From an uncultured Balneolaceae bacterium (GTDB taxonomy: Bacteria > Bacteroidota > Rhodothermia > Balneolales > Balneolaceae): 58,039 nt of DNA. The notes below the pieces were generated by a model. That model was not told where the DNA came from, searched no databases, and was given only the letters and a program-made list of their open reading frames with translations. A program made the translations under genes and the position numbers. Below, one piece after another: positions 35,837 through 44,615 of the stretch. Position 1 is the first letter of the stretch, and each line of letters begins with the position of its first letter. The stretch spans positions 1 through 58,039 of the forward strand of contig CAKZLH010000319.1 of the NCBI GenBank assembly GCA_937125285.1. The letters run 5' to 3'.

Positions 35837-35926
35837 AGACTAATTAGCTTGATTATCATTTAGAAAGAATGTTTTATATAACTGGTCGCCATTCAAATTT
35901 GATGAATTTAATTTAGGAGAATCCAT

Positions 35927-36235
35927 ATGATTCAGCATGTAGTAGTTTGGAAAATAAAAGAGGAGTTCAACGGTACACCCAAGCACCTACTCATACAAGA
36001 GTTTAAGCAAAGATTAGAATCCTTACGTAATGAAATCGATGAGATCATGAGTTTATCTGTTAGTATCAACACTTTAGCCCATGGCCCCCAAGCATCTGAT
36101 TTGTGCTTGGTCAGTACTCATGAGAGTTTTGAAGCGCTTCAAAAATATGCGAATCATCCCAAGCATCTCGAAGTTGTGGCCTACGCCAAAAACATAGTAG
36201 AAGAACGTAGGGTGGTAGATGCTGAGATCTTATGA
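35927..36235 (+). CDS. Dabb-family (stress-responsive A/B barrel) protein
   Basis: 102 residues. The opening MIQHVVVWKIKEEF and the end LEVVAYAKNIVEERRVVDAE are typical of Dabb dimeric alpha/beta-barrel proteins, ferredoxin-like folds of mostly unknown function. A GGAGA ribosome site lies 8-12 bases upstream of the ATG. The stop codon overlaps the start of the Smr gene (ATGA), so the two are translated together. Confidence 0.88.
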   Translation: MIQHVVVWKIKEEFNGTPKHLLIQEFKQRLESLRNEIDEIMSLSVSINTLAHGPQASDLCLVSTHESFEALQKYANHPKHLEVVAYAKNIVEERRVVDAEIL

Positions 36236-36510
36236 CCTCTGATGAATTTACCGAATACCCGATTGATGGTGTTTTGGATTTACATCATTTTAAGCCATCC
36301 GATATTTCAACTCTTATACCAGAGTATATAGGAGAATGCATTAAAGCTAATATAGCCCACATCCGAATCATCCATGGTAAAGGCTCAGGGCAATTGCGTA
36401 GAGGAGTAGAAGCACTATTAGAACGAGATGCTCGAGTCATAGCCTTTGAAACGGCCAAAGACGCCTCTAGCTGGGGGGCAACATGGGTAACCTTACGCGT
36501 TGGTGATTAA
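36232..36510 (+). CDS. Stand-alone Smr-domain protein
   Basis: 92 residues consisting of little more than one Smr domain: LDLHHFKPSDI (the LDLHG-type motif), IRIIHGKGSGQLRRGV (HGxGxGxLR) and SWGATWVTL. Smr domains bind or nick nucleic acids: in MutS2 they act on DNA, and in stand-alone SmrB on mRNA of collided ribosomes. Small single-domain versions like this one are not assigned to either. The start overlaps the Dabb stop by 4 bases; the gene is convergent with the GH16 gene with 8 bases between. Confidence 0.9.
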   Translation: MTSDEFTEYPIDGVLDLHHFKPSDISTLIPEYIGECIKANIAHIRIIHGKGSGQLRRGVEALLERDARVIAFETAKDASSWGATWVTLRVGD

Positions 36511-36518
36511 ATCGTTTA

Positions 36519-37367
36519 TTAATCCAAGCTGTAGACACGTACATAATCCACTTCCATGGTTGCAGGAAATATGGAATCATCTACACCCTCAAGTCCACCT
36601 AAATTGCCTCCTACAGCAATATTCATCAAGAAATAGTGAGGCTTGTCAAACGGCCAATTCTCCTGATTATATTCTTCTGGTCGGTTAATGGTAAGTAGGA
36701 CATTTTCCGGACCGTTTACATAGAAAATAAGGCGTTCCTCTTCCCATAATAGCCCAAAGATATTGAATTCTTCTTCGATGTTGGGTAGTGAGACAAATCC
36801 CGAGCTAAGCTGAGTGCCGTTCATGTGGTTATTGGCCTCAGAATGAATCGTCATAAGTACCGAGTCAGGTTTTGAACTTATGTATTCCATTAAATCGATT
36901 TCTCCGCAAAGAGGCCAACCAAGCTCAGATATATTTTCGCCCAACATCCAGAGTGCAGGCCAGAGGCCTGGACCCTTATATTCAGGCATTTTAGCCCGAA
37001 TTTCTATCCTACCATATAAAAATGACTCTCGACTATTAATACGTGCCGAGGTGTAATCACCGACTCGCTGACCGGGTCCCGTTTTACGTGCCGTAATCCG
37101 AAGGGTACCATCCTTAACCTCTACATTATCGGAACCCTGGGGTTGATAATCCTGCCATTCATTATTTCCCCAGCCATGATCTCCTGTTTCAAATTTCCAT
37201 TTGGTGGTATCGATGAAATCGCCATCAAATTCATCACTCCAAATCAAATTTTCATCTTCATTGGTGCTATCATTTGAATTTGATTCACTACAATTAGTAC
37301 TAGCAAAACCGATTAATAAAAGAAGGCTAATGCGAAGGAAGGAGTATTTAAGAGGTATAGATTTCAT
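36519..37367 (-). CDS. Lipoprotein glycoside hydrolase family 16 (beta-glucanase type)
   Basis: 282 residues. A lipoprotein signal ends in STNC (~residue 26), followed by an acidic linker and the GH16 jelly-roll. The catalytic motif GEIDLMEYI (Glu-x-Asp-x-x-Glu, ~residue 137) is complete, with the preceding GPGLWPALWMLG and the following FNIFGLLWEEERLIFYVNG. The bulge form E-I-D-L-M-E matches laminarinases and other bacterial beta-glucanases/agarases, so algal beta-glucan or a similar polysaccharide is the likely substrate. It is surface- or periplasm-anchored. Divergent from the DUF5916 outer-membrane protein across 207 bases with no ORF. Confidence 0.92.
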   Translation of the reverse strand: MKSIPLKYSFLRISLLLLIGFASTNCSESNSNDSTNEDENLIWSDEFDGDFIDTTKWKFETGDHGWGNNEWQDYQPQGSDNVEVKDGTLRITARKTGPGQRVGDYTSARINSRESFLYGRIEIRAKMPEYKGPGLWPALWMLGENISELGWPLCGEIDLMEYISSKPDSVLMTIHSEANNHMNGTQLSSGFVSLPNIEEEFNIFGLLWEEERLIFYVNGPENVLLTINRPEEYNQENWPFDKPHYFLMNIAVGGNLGGLEGVDDSIFPATMEVDYVRVYSLD

Positions 37368-37574
37368 GATGACTCGTTAGGTGTGACTCTTACTTATGCT
37401 AATAATATGGAAAACTGTGGAGCTTTTGTAACTTTTTATGCGGTATTTCGTAGTATCTTCCGATTCTGCAAACAGGGTCTAAGCAAGGTGTTGCATACCA
37501 TAAAGTGGTTCATGCCGGCTTGAAAAATCATCATAGTAGCTTGAAAACTCTAACTAGTTAAAACAATCTAAAGA

Positions 37575-40328
37575 ATGCAAAGAATAAGTCGGATAAATTG
37601 CATATTCATTTTAATGCTTTTGCTCACTCCATCGGTTAATGCACAACAAAGCGTCAGTTCTGCTAGTGATTATCCTAGCAGTCAAGCTTCTGAATTAAAG
37701 GCAACTCGTGTAAGTTCAGAAAATACTATCCAATTGGATGGTTATTTGGATGAAGCTATCTGGAAACAAAGTGAAGTTGCTACAGGATTTACACAAATTA
37801 CTCCTGTAGATGGTGGGGTACCTAGTCAACCTACCGAAGCCTATGTGGTATATGATGATCAATATATTTGGGTAGGAGTGATGGCCTATGAAGAAAATCC
37901 CGACTCAATAGTGGCGCCAATATTCCGGAGAGACGGCTCATTCTCATCGGATTGGGTTTATGTGAATATTGATAGCTATAATGATAAGAGGACAGCTTTT
38001 ACATTTGCGGTTAATCCAAGAGGGGTCCAAAAGGATGTGCTTTATTATAATGATACCGAAGAGGATATCTTATGGGATGCTGTTTGGGAAGCAGAAGCTA
38101 ATATATTATCCAATGGATGGTCTGTTGAAATGAGGATACCTCTGTCACAAATCCGTTATGATGCCAAAAAGGTCAACCAGTCTTGGGGTATTAATTTTCA
38201 GCGTAGAATAGCACGTAATTCAGAAATTAATTTTTGGGCACCCGTATCTCGAACAACAGCGGGAATGGTATCTCGTTTTGGGCAATTAAATGGAATTACT
38301 AACTTAAAGGAGTTTAATAGATTAGAGATATCACCTTATTCATCGGTTAGCAATAATAGGGGTCCGGAAAACACACAAAATCCATACTATGAGCGTAACG
38401 AAATATCGGGTAGTTTTGGTGGAGATATTAAATATGGAATTACCTCGGATCTAACGTTAACTGCCACCATTAATCCTGATTTTGGTCAGGTTGAAGCAGA
38501 TCCAGCTACCATAAATCTAACAGCCTTTGAAATTTATTTCCCAGAAAGAAGGCCGTTTTTCCTAGAGGGAAGTGATATTTTTAGATTTGGTAATACCCAA
38601 ACGGATCATTCGGCGGGGAATCCGATTACCTTTTATTCAAGAAGAATAGGAAAAGCCCCTTCAGGGAGTTTGAGTCAATATAATCAATACGCCAATGGGC
38701 AGGTGTTTCCCGCTAATCAGGTTACAAATGTCTACCAAGATCGTCCAAATCAAACCAGAATTGCTGGAGCAGTGAAGTTGAGCGGGAAAACACGAAATGG
38801 ATGGTCGATAGGATTCTTAGATGCGGTAACGCGAGAAGAAACAGCGAACTATGCTATTGCCTTAACTGGGCAAGATGACTTTCAGAAAGGAGCCTATTCT
38901 ATTGAGCCTGTAACGAACTATTTTGTATCTCGAGTCAAGAAAGATTTTAATGAAGGTCAGAGTATAATAGGTACTTATTTAGGAGGTGTAAATCGTTCTA
39001 TTGAAAGTACTTACTTTGAAGACCTAATGGCAAATTCATCTTATATTATAGGGTCTGATTGGGAACATTCTTGGAGCAATAGAGCTTGGGTAGCAAGTGG
39101 GGTTTTATCATACAGTAGGGTCAATGGAAATTCTAGTTATATCACAGCCTTGCAGCAATCACCCACGCGGTACTATCAGAGAGTGGATGCCGAATCATTT
39201 TCTGTGGATAGAAACGCTGATTTTTTAGATGGTTATGCCGGTGAGTTTAGCCTTAAAAAGGCTTCTGGTGAGCATTGGACGGGTTCATTGACCTATTCAT
39301 TTGTTACGCCTGGATACGAAACCAATGAGATAGGTTTTCAAACAAGAGCCGATTATAGGGCCATTGCCGCCGCCATTCAATACAGTGAAATAGCCCCTAA
39401 AATTGGACGTTATTTTCAGGCATGGAATTATTATCTAATTGGTTGGAATTTTGATGGTGATGTGGGTTCACAAGTGATGAATGTCGGTTTTTACTGGATG
39501 TATGATAACCAATGGGCCTTAAATGTAAACGCGAATTCAGAATTCAATCGTATCAATGATCGTTTATCTCGAGGTGGACCAATTATGGGGTACAATGATG
39601 GTTTGGGAATCAATGCCAATATTACCACGGATCAATCTAAAGACTTGAGCGTCCAGATTGGGCAGTACCAACGTAGAGATGTGGCAGAGGAGTATGATAG
39701 CTACTATTGGATGAACTTGAACTGGCGACCACGTTCCAACCTTCAGATTGTCTTTGGTCCTGAATTGAGTTACGAGCTAGATGAAGACCAATATGTAGCC
39801 TCAATCGCTCGAAATGCTTCTGATGTTGATGCTGCTCAAACCTATGGCACACGTTATATTTTTGCTACCAATAAAAGCTCGAATATTTCAGCCAATTTGC
39901 GTGTAAACTGGACCTTCAACCCGAAAATGACTTTGGAAACCTACGTGCGTCCTTATATTCAATCGGCACGATTTTCTCGATTTGGAGAACTTAGTCGGGC
40001 AAATACCTTTGATTTTGATATTTATGGGGAGGACGAAGGTGTACTACAAGATTTGGGCAATGGACTCTACCAAGTATCTATGAATGGTGAGAACCCAACG
40101 GCATTCCGTTTTTACCGCCCCGATTTTACCTATACCGCTCTTCAAGGAAATGCCGTATTTCGATGGGAATACAAGCCAGGTTCGACCCTTTATGTGGTTT
40201 GGCAACAGCAGCGGGACGGCGCTATAGGCAATGGGTTGATGGATTTAGGTAGGGATTTTGGTGATTTATTGGATTATAAACCCATTAATGTGTTCCTAAT
40301 CAAGCTCAGTTATTGGTTCGGTATTTAG
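37575..40328 (+). CDS. DUF5916 protein with N-terminal CBM9-like domain
   Basis: 917 residues. The signal peptide (INCIFILMLLLTPSVNAQ) leads into a family-9 carbohydrate-binding-like domain (~residues 40-225: IQLDGYLDEAIWKQSEVATGF, VMAYEENPDSIVAPIFRRDG). The large C-terminal DUF5916 region has NPDFGQVEADPATINLTAFE, FFPERRPFFLEGSDIF-like sequence and many alternating aromatic strands, ending in an aromatic residue (YWFGI). This is the pattern of an outer-membrane beta-barrel. Function is unknown; the family is common in Bacteroidota and often near peptidases or hydrolases. The GH16 enzyme is divergent from it. Confidence 0.88.
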   Translation: MQRISRINCIFILMLLLTPSVNAQQSVSSASDYPSSQASELKATRVSSENTIQLDGYLDEAIWKQSEVATGFTQITPVDGGVPSQPTEAYVVYDDQYIWVGVMAYEENPDSIVAPIFRRDGSFSSDWVYVNIDSYNDKRTAFTFAVNPRGVQKDVLYYNDTEEDILWDAVWEAEANILSNGWSVEMRIPLSQIRYDAKKVNQSWGINFQRRIARNSEINFWAPVSRTTAGMVSRFGQLNGITNLKEFNRLEISPYSSVSNNRGPENTQNPYYERNEISGSFGGDIKYGITSDLTLTATINPDFGQVEADPATINLTAFEIYFPERRPFFLEGSDIFRFGNTQTDHSAGNPITFYSRRIGKAPSGSLSQYNQYANGQVFPANQVTNVYQDRPNQTRIAGAVKLSGKTRNGWSIGFLDAVTREETANYAIALTGQDDFQKGAYSIEPVTNYFVSRVKKDFNEGQSIIGTYLGGVNRSIESTYFEDLMANSSYIIGSDWEHSWSNRAWVASGVLSYSRVNGNSSYITALQQSPTRYYQRVDAESFSVDRNADFLDGYAGEFSLKKASGEHWTGSLTYSFVTPGYETNEIGFQTRADYRAIAAAIQYSEIAPKIGRYFQAWNYYLIGWNFDGDVGSQVMNVGFYWMYDNQWALNVNANSEFNRINDRLSRGGPIMGYNDGLGINANITTDQSKDLSVQIGQYQRRDVAEEYDSYYWMNLNWRPRSNLQIVFGPELSYELDEDQYVASIARNASDVDAAQTYGTRYIFATNKSSNISANLRVNWTFNPKMTLETYVRPYIQSARFSRFGELSRANTFDFDIYGEDEGVLQDLGNGLYQVSMNGENPTAFRFYRPDFTYTALQGNAVFRWEYKPGSTLYVVWQQQRDGAIGNGLMDLGRDFGDLLDYKPINVFLIKLSYWFGI

Positions 40329-40474
40329 TGGATAATCACATAGTGGTTTATACTTAGCTATCAGTTGTTATAACACTTTTTTATATCACACTATACTGCT
40401 TTGTTCGTATATTTGAGATGTTTCTTTAAATCAAATACAGCAACTAAATAATTCAAGAGAAAAACTCTATTACC

Positions 40475-41173
40475 ATGGAAATTCAATCTCGTAGCTATAT
40501 CGAAAGCATTCCTACTGTGGAAGCGAATTTTATGCAAAAGGTTTACCTATGGATGACTTTTGCGCTGAGCTTAACAGGTTTTGTAGCTTATCGTACCGTA
40601 CAATCCGATGCGCTTATGCAATTGATCTTTAGTTCTTCCTTTGGTTTCATTGGATTGATTATAGCCGAGTTAGCCATTGTTTTTTGGATTTCTTCGGCTA
40701 TTCAAAGAATCTCATCAAACATGGCCATAGGTTTGTTTTTACTTTACTCCGTATTGAATGGATTAACCCTATCCATTCTACTGATTGCCTATACCGGGGC
40801 ATCAGTAGCATCCACGTTTTTCATTACAGCTGGTATGTTTGGTGCTATGAGCATTTATGGTTATACAACCAAACAAGATTTATCCAGTTGGGGAAATCTT
40901 CTATTTATGGCTCTCATAGGTTTAATAATCGCGAGCGTCATTAATTTCTTTCTTCAGAGTACAGCTATGTACTGGCTCATTAGCTATGCGGGTGTGTTAA
41001 TCTTTGTAGGTCTCACGGCATACGACACTCAGAAAATTAAAAATTTAGCAGCCCAAGTTATATTGGAGTCTGAAGAGGGTAGAAAAGTGGCCATTTTGGG
41101 AGCTCTTACACTCTATTTGGACTTTATTAATATGTTCATATTCATGCTTCGAATTTTGGGGAATAGACGATAA
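40475..41173 (+). CDS. Bax inhibitor-1/YccA family membrane protein
   Basis: 232 residues with seven hydrophobic helices. Family marks include FMQKVYLWMTFALSLTG near the N-terminus, the central GMFGAMSIYGYTTKQDLSS and the C-terminal FVGLTAYDTQKIK, where the Asp is part of the proton/calcium-sensing pair known from BsYetJ. Bacterial members leak calcium or interact with the FtsH quality-control system; the exact role here is open. The MerC-domain gene starts 2 bases after its stop with a TTG codon, so co-translation is likely. Confidence 0.93.
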   Translation: MEIQSRSYIESIPTVEANFMQKVYLWMTFALSLTGFVAYRTVQSDALMQLIFSSSFGFIGLIIAELAIVFWISSAIQRISSNMAIGLFLLYSVLNGLTLSILLIAYTGASVASTFFITAGMFGAMSIYGYTTKQDLSSWGNLLFMALIGLIIASVINFFLQSTAMYWLISYAGVLIFVGLTAYDTQKIKNLAAQVILESEEGRKVAILGALTLYLDFINMFIFMLRILGNRR

Positions 41174-41175
41174 TT

Positions 41176-41586
41176 TTGACCAATAAATCTCTTTTTACCC
41201 CCATAACACCCGGTGAGAAATCAGCCAAAAGAGGATTTTGGGATCGACTTGGCATAGGATTATCAACCGTGTGCGCTATTCACTGTTTGCTCGTTCCTGT
41301 TTTGGTGTCTTTAATACCACTCTGGCCTGCTTTCGAACATGTGCATGATTATACTCACTTGGTGTTTTTCCTAGCCATTGCCCCTACGGTAGTGTTGTCC
41401 TTAAGAAGACTTCATGCCAATACTTCGGTGACCATTTATTTGTTTTCCGGTACGGCCATTATATTCGCGGCTTGGTTCTTCAATGCTCAGTTAGGCGAAT
41501 ACGGAGAAGCTGGGATAACACTCATAGGTAGTTTGATGTTAATTCGGGGCCACTGGGTTAATTATCGCTCAAAAACTCAGTGTTAG
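41176..41586 (+). CDS. MerC-domain membrane protein
   Basis: 136 residues starting with TTG at 41176; no ATG in frame precedes the conserved part. The MerC signature STVCAIHCLLVPVLVSLIPLW near residue 30 and four hydrophobic segments are seen. MerC moves mercuric ions in some transposons, but chromosomal Bacteroidota versions lack merA/merP/merR partners, as here, and their substrate is unknown. It is coupled to the Bax-inhibitor gene upstream and convergent with the D-amino-acid oxidase gene across 36 bases. Confidence 0.85.
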   Translation: MTNKSLFTPITPGEKSAKRGFWDRLGIGLSTVCAIHCLLVPVLVSLIPLWPAFEHVHDYTHLVFFLAIAPTVVLSLRRLHANTSVTIYLFSGTAIIFAAWFFNAQLGEYGEAGITLIGSLMLIRGHWVNYRSKTQC

Positions 41587-41622
41587 GCTAGTAACATTAC
41601 TAGATGGTTTGTGGGCACACTT

Positions 41623-42831
41623 TTAACTAGACTCGTACTTTTTGGTCAAACTCGAGACTAGATTCTCTATCTCATGGCCGATTATAGTTTCTATACCACT
41701 TATTGAGCTATTTTTTGATTGAAGTAGGTGGAGAATCATATGAGCGCTTTTAATGGCTACTCCCCATGAAAGGCTCACGCCCGAACCACCATAGCCATAA
41801 CTATGGAGAATGGGTAGGGATGCTTTCGAATCAAGTTCTAATTTTGCCTTGGACTGGGGCCCCAAATACCTGTAGCCCGTTTTCATTTCAATAATGGCCT
41901 CTTCACTCAGCTCTACATTGCTACTGTTTGCGAGCACCTCTTGATTGAGGCGAAATATCTTCCAAAATGGATCCTCTAAGGCATCTCCGGTTGAATAGTT
42001 GCTAGGTTCGTCGCCCATCCATTGTTGCCTTAGCCATCTACCTGCAATGCGACTTCCACCCAACACTAACTCTCCCGATCTAGGGTAACAATACACGTCT
42101 TGAGCAAGACCATCTTTCGTGCTATAAGCGTGTTTAGGCGGGTTGAAATTGTATGAAAATACATTTCCTTCCGGATTTACTGGTTGCTTAGAGGTTTTTG
42201 CGATGACCAAATCTCCTCTCAATAGGTGGAGTTCATGGTTATTTTGTATTTCAAAGCCACATCCTGTTGCCATAACCACGGCGGCATAATCATTACTGGA
42301 AAACCTATCTGTAATGTTTTGCAAGTCCAAATCCTCAACGGTGACAGAAATGTCTAGTTCAGGGCAACATTTTTGCAAAAGGGAGGTATATGTTGGCCAA
42401 TTGGTAAAGTACATGTCCATAGACCAAGCCCTTGAAACTGGAAAATCCGGATGCTTAGGCACGAATTTATCATCAGTTGAATGGTGTATTTCGAAGCCAT
42501 CCATCCATGGGGCATAAGCTGGGGGAGTGGGTGTTTGGTCGGTAAATACCTCATAATGTTTTTGTTGAACAATCCCAGGGGCATGTGCTCTCAACAAGCG
42601 TTGGAATATATTTTTTGATGGAAGAAATAATTCTTTCAGGTTTAGCCCATGAATGGAATGAGGTAGGATAGAAGCCGCGGGATATCGACTGGCAAAAAAG
42701 GGATTTTTTGTTTCGGTTTGAATGGATTCCTTGGTGAAAATTTGAACCCGAAAATTCATCAAACCTAAGGTAATAGCGGTGCTAAGTCCAACAACTCCTG
42801 AACCTATGACTGCAATTTTTTTTCCACTCAT
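41623..42831 (-). CDS. D-amino-acid oxidase-type flavoenzyme
   Basis: 402 residues. The FAD dinucleotide motif GSGVVGLSTAITL is at the N-terminus. Near the C-terminus, HSYGYGGSGVSLSWG matches the PROSITE-type D-amino-acid oxidase signature (H/Y-N-Y-G-x-G-G-x-G-x-x-x-x-W-G). The internal ELVLGGSRIAGRWLR also resembles the eukaryotic-type DAAO/D-aspartate oxidase core. The protein is about 50 residues longer than animal DAAO. It would oxidise a D-amino acid to its keto acid with hydrogen peroxide release; the substrate is unproven. Divergent from the ferredoxin-NADP reductase gene; the shared 116-base gap holds both promoters. Confidence 0.8.
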   Translation of the reverse strand: MSGKKIAVIGSGVVGLSTAITLGLMNFRVQIFTKESIQTETKNPFFASRYPAASILPHSIHGLNLKELFLPSKNIFQRLLRAHAPGIVQQKHYEVFTDQTPTPPAYAPWMDGFEIHHSTDDKFVPKHPDFPVSRAWSMDMYFTNWPTYTSLLQKCCPELDISVTVEDLDLQNITDRFSSNDYAAVVMATGCGFEIQNNHELHLLRGDLVIAKTSKQPVNPEGNVFSYNFNPPKHAYSTKDGLAQDVYCYPRSGELVLGGSRIAGRWLRQQWMGDEPSNYSTGDALEDPFWKIFRLNQEVLANSSNVELSEEAIIEMKTGYRYLGPQSKAKLELDSKASLPILHSYGYGGSGVSLSWGVAIKSAHMILHLLQSKNSSISGIETIIGHEIENLVSSLTKKYESS

Positions 42832-42947
42832 ATAAAAAATTACCTTATTTTATGTTTTTGGCTGCGGCCTTATGCCATACAAATGTGACGCAAGGTACGG
42901 CCCCTCACACTCAGAAATTAACGCACTCATCACTTATCGAAAATCTC

Positions 42948-43871
42948 ATGCCTGAAATTACGTTACCAGATGTAGAAATCAATCTATTTACCCCAAAAAA
43001 TCCAACTACAGCGAAAATTGTAGAGAATTATGTATGTACCGAGGAGTCTAGCCCAAATGTTATCAGGCATATAACCATAGATCTCGAGGGTTCGGGGCTC
43101 GAAGGAGTGTTCAGATCAGGTCAATCGATTGGTATTTTGCCTCCAGGTGAAAATGATAAAGGAAAACCCCACAAGTTACGATTGTATTCGGTATCCTCAC
43201 CTTCGAAAGGGGAAGGTGGAAATCCAAATTACGTTTCCACCACAGTAAAACGAGCAAATGAGGAGGTTGATGGTGTCTTTTATACCGGTATTTGCTCGAA
43301 TTATTTGTCTAACCTTAAGCCAGGGGATGAACTTTCTATCACGGGTCCTAGTGGCAAACGGTATCTACTTCCATCCAATGCCGATGAGTTTAACTATGTG
43401 TTTTTTGCCACTGGTACAGGCGTCGCTCCTTTTAGAGGCATGATCATGGAACTCATAGAAGCGGGTCACAAAGGTCAAATTGTACTCATTTTTGGTTGTC
43501 CCTACAGAACGGATTTATTGTACAAAAGTTATTTTGAGAGCCTTGAAAAGGAGCATGATAATGTTCATTATATCAAAATGATTTCTCGCGAAGATCGGCG
43601 TTCTGATGGATCTAAAAAGTATGTTCAGACCGCGATTGAAGATTATGATGAGTTGTTAGCTCCAATTTTAGCGTCCGATAATACCTTGGTTTATTTGTGT
43701 GGTATGAAAGGAATGCAAACGGGTATTTATGAGCAACTAGCCAAAAAAGGCTATACCGATTATCTAACCGCCAAAGGTGAAGCCGCCGAAAAAGATCCAA
43801 GCGAATGGACTTGGGAAGATCTCAAAACATCGGTAAAGCCCTCGGATAGAACCTTTGAAGAGGTCTACTAG
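42948..43871 (+). CDS. Plant-type ferredoxin-NADP reductase
   Basis: 307 residues from ATG 42948. An upstream ATG at 42852 gives a 32-residue non-conserved extension reaching the divergent promoter and was not chosen. FAD motifs RLYSVSSPSKGEGG (RxYS) and TGICSNYL, the TGTGVAPFRGM and GCPYRTDLLY NADP-domain segments, and YLCGMKGMQTGI are those of the plastid/cyanobacterial FNR class. The chain ends in EEVY, with the terminal Tyr that stacks on the flavin. It exchanges electrons between NADPH and ferredoxin or flavodoxin. No phycobilisome-linker domain is present. No ferredoxin gene is in the window. Confidence 0.92.
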   Translation: MPEITLPDVEINLFTPKNPTTAKIVENYVCTEESSPNVIRHITIDLEGSGLEGVFRSGQSIGILPPGENDKGKPHKLRLYSVSSPSKGEGGNPNYVSTTVKRANEEVDGVFYTGICSNYLSNLKPGDELSITGPSGKRYLLPSNADEFNYVFFATGTGVAPFRGMIMELIEAGHKGQIVLIFGCPYRTDLLYKSYFESLEKEHDNVHYIKMISREDRRSDGSKKYVQTAIEDYDELLAPILASDNTLVYLCGMKGMQTGIYEQLAKKGYTDYLTAKGEAAEKDPSEWTWEDLKTSVKPSDRTFEEVY

Positions 43872-43884
43872 GCTTTTGGTCCCC

Positions 43885-44445
43885 TTAGGATTGACTTACT
43901 CCGCCCGATACGATTAAACGCATGGCTTGCGCAGGATCCATTGCTAATGGATGAACTCTACTGGGTTCAACCAGAAAAAGATTCCCCGAAAAATTATAGG
44001 AATGTGGGCAATAGACCGCCGTGAGCTTGTGTTCATTCGGACTGAAATTTTCCTGTGTTATGAAGCCTATTCGATAGGGGCCATCTTCGGATAATTGAAC
44101 CAAAACAGGGCGGTTAAATTTTTTCTTCTCGCCTACAAAGGCTTCGGTTAAATCTTTTAATGATTGATATATAATACTCACGAGAGGAGTTTTGGTGAGT
44201 ATTTTTTCAATGAACTGAACAATGGGTTTGGTAAATGCGATTGAGAAGATTAGACCGATAAGTACCACAATGAAAAAGGATATCAGAAGGCTCAATCCTG
44301 GGATATTCTGTACCAAATCGATGGGTATCCACTGAGAGCTAAGTGTATTAAGCCAATCTAGAATGATGCCCGTTACAAAAATCGTGGCTCCTAGTGGAAA
44401 GATGATAAGTAGACCTCTTAGAAAATAAGTGATTAGTGCTTTCAT
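43885..44445 (-). CDS. DUF502 membrane protein
   Basis: 186 residues with two N-terminal membrane helices (FLRGLLIIFPLGATIFVTGII and LSLLISFFIVVLIGLIFSIAF) and a soluble C-terminal domain with IIYQSLKDLTEAFVG, PVLVQLSEDGPYRIGFIT and SGGVSQS, as in DUF502. Members are widespread in bacteria and in plants (COV/LCV proteins), without a known biochemical activity. Convergent with the ferredoxin-NADP reductase gene; upstream is a 170-base gap shared divergently with alaS. Confidence 0.9.
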   Translation of the reverse strand: MKALITYFLRGLLIIFPLGATIFVTGIILDWLNTLSSQWIPIDLVQNIPGLSLLISFFIVVLIGLIFSIAFTKPIVQFIEKILTKTPLVSIIYQSLKDLTEAFVGEKKKFNRPVLVQLSEDGPYRIGFITQENFSPNEHKLTAVYCPHSYNFSGNLFLVEPSRVHPLAMDPAQAMRLIVSGGVSQS

Positions 44446-44615
44446 GATTTTTTGATTTAGATCAGGTGTGTTTGCCTGCTCTTAATATAGTTAAATGATT
44501 GTAGCTTCTATGCGGATTCGTGAATGTGTGTAATGGGTATTTTTTCTATCTTAAATAGATATTCAAAGTGCATAATAAGCACTATAATGGCACCTAATTT
44601 TCACAACTCATTCGA

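Noticed and set aside
41176..41586. Mercury-resistance locus
   Set aside because: Only a MerC-domain protein is present, with no merA, merP, merT or merR nearby.
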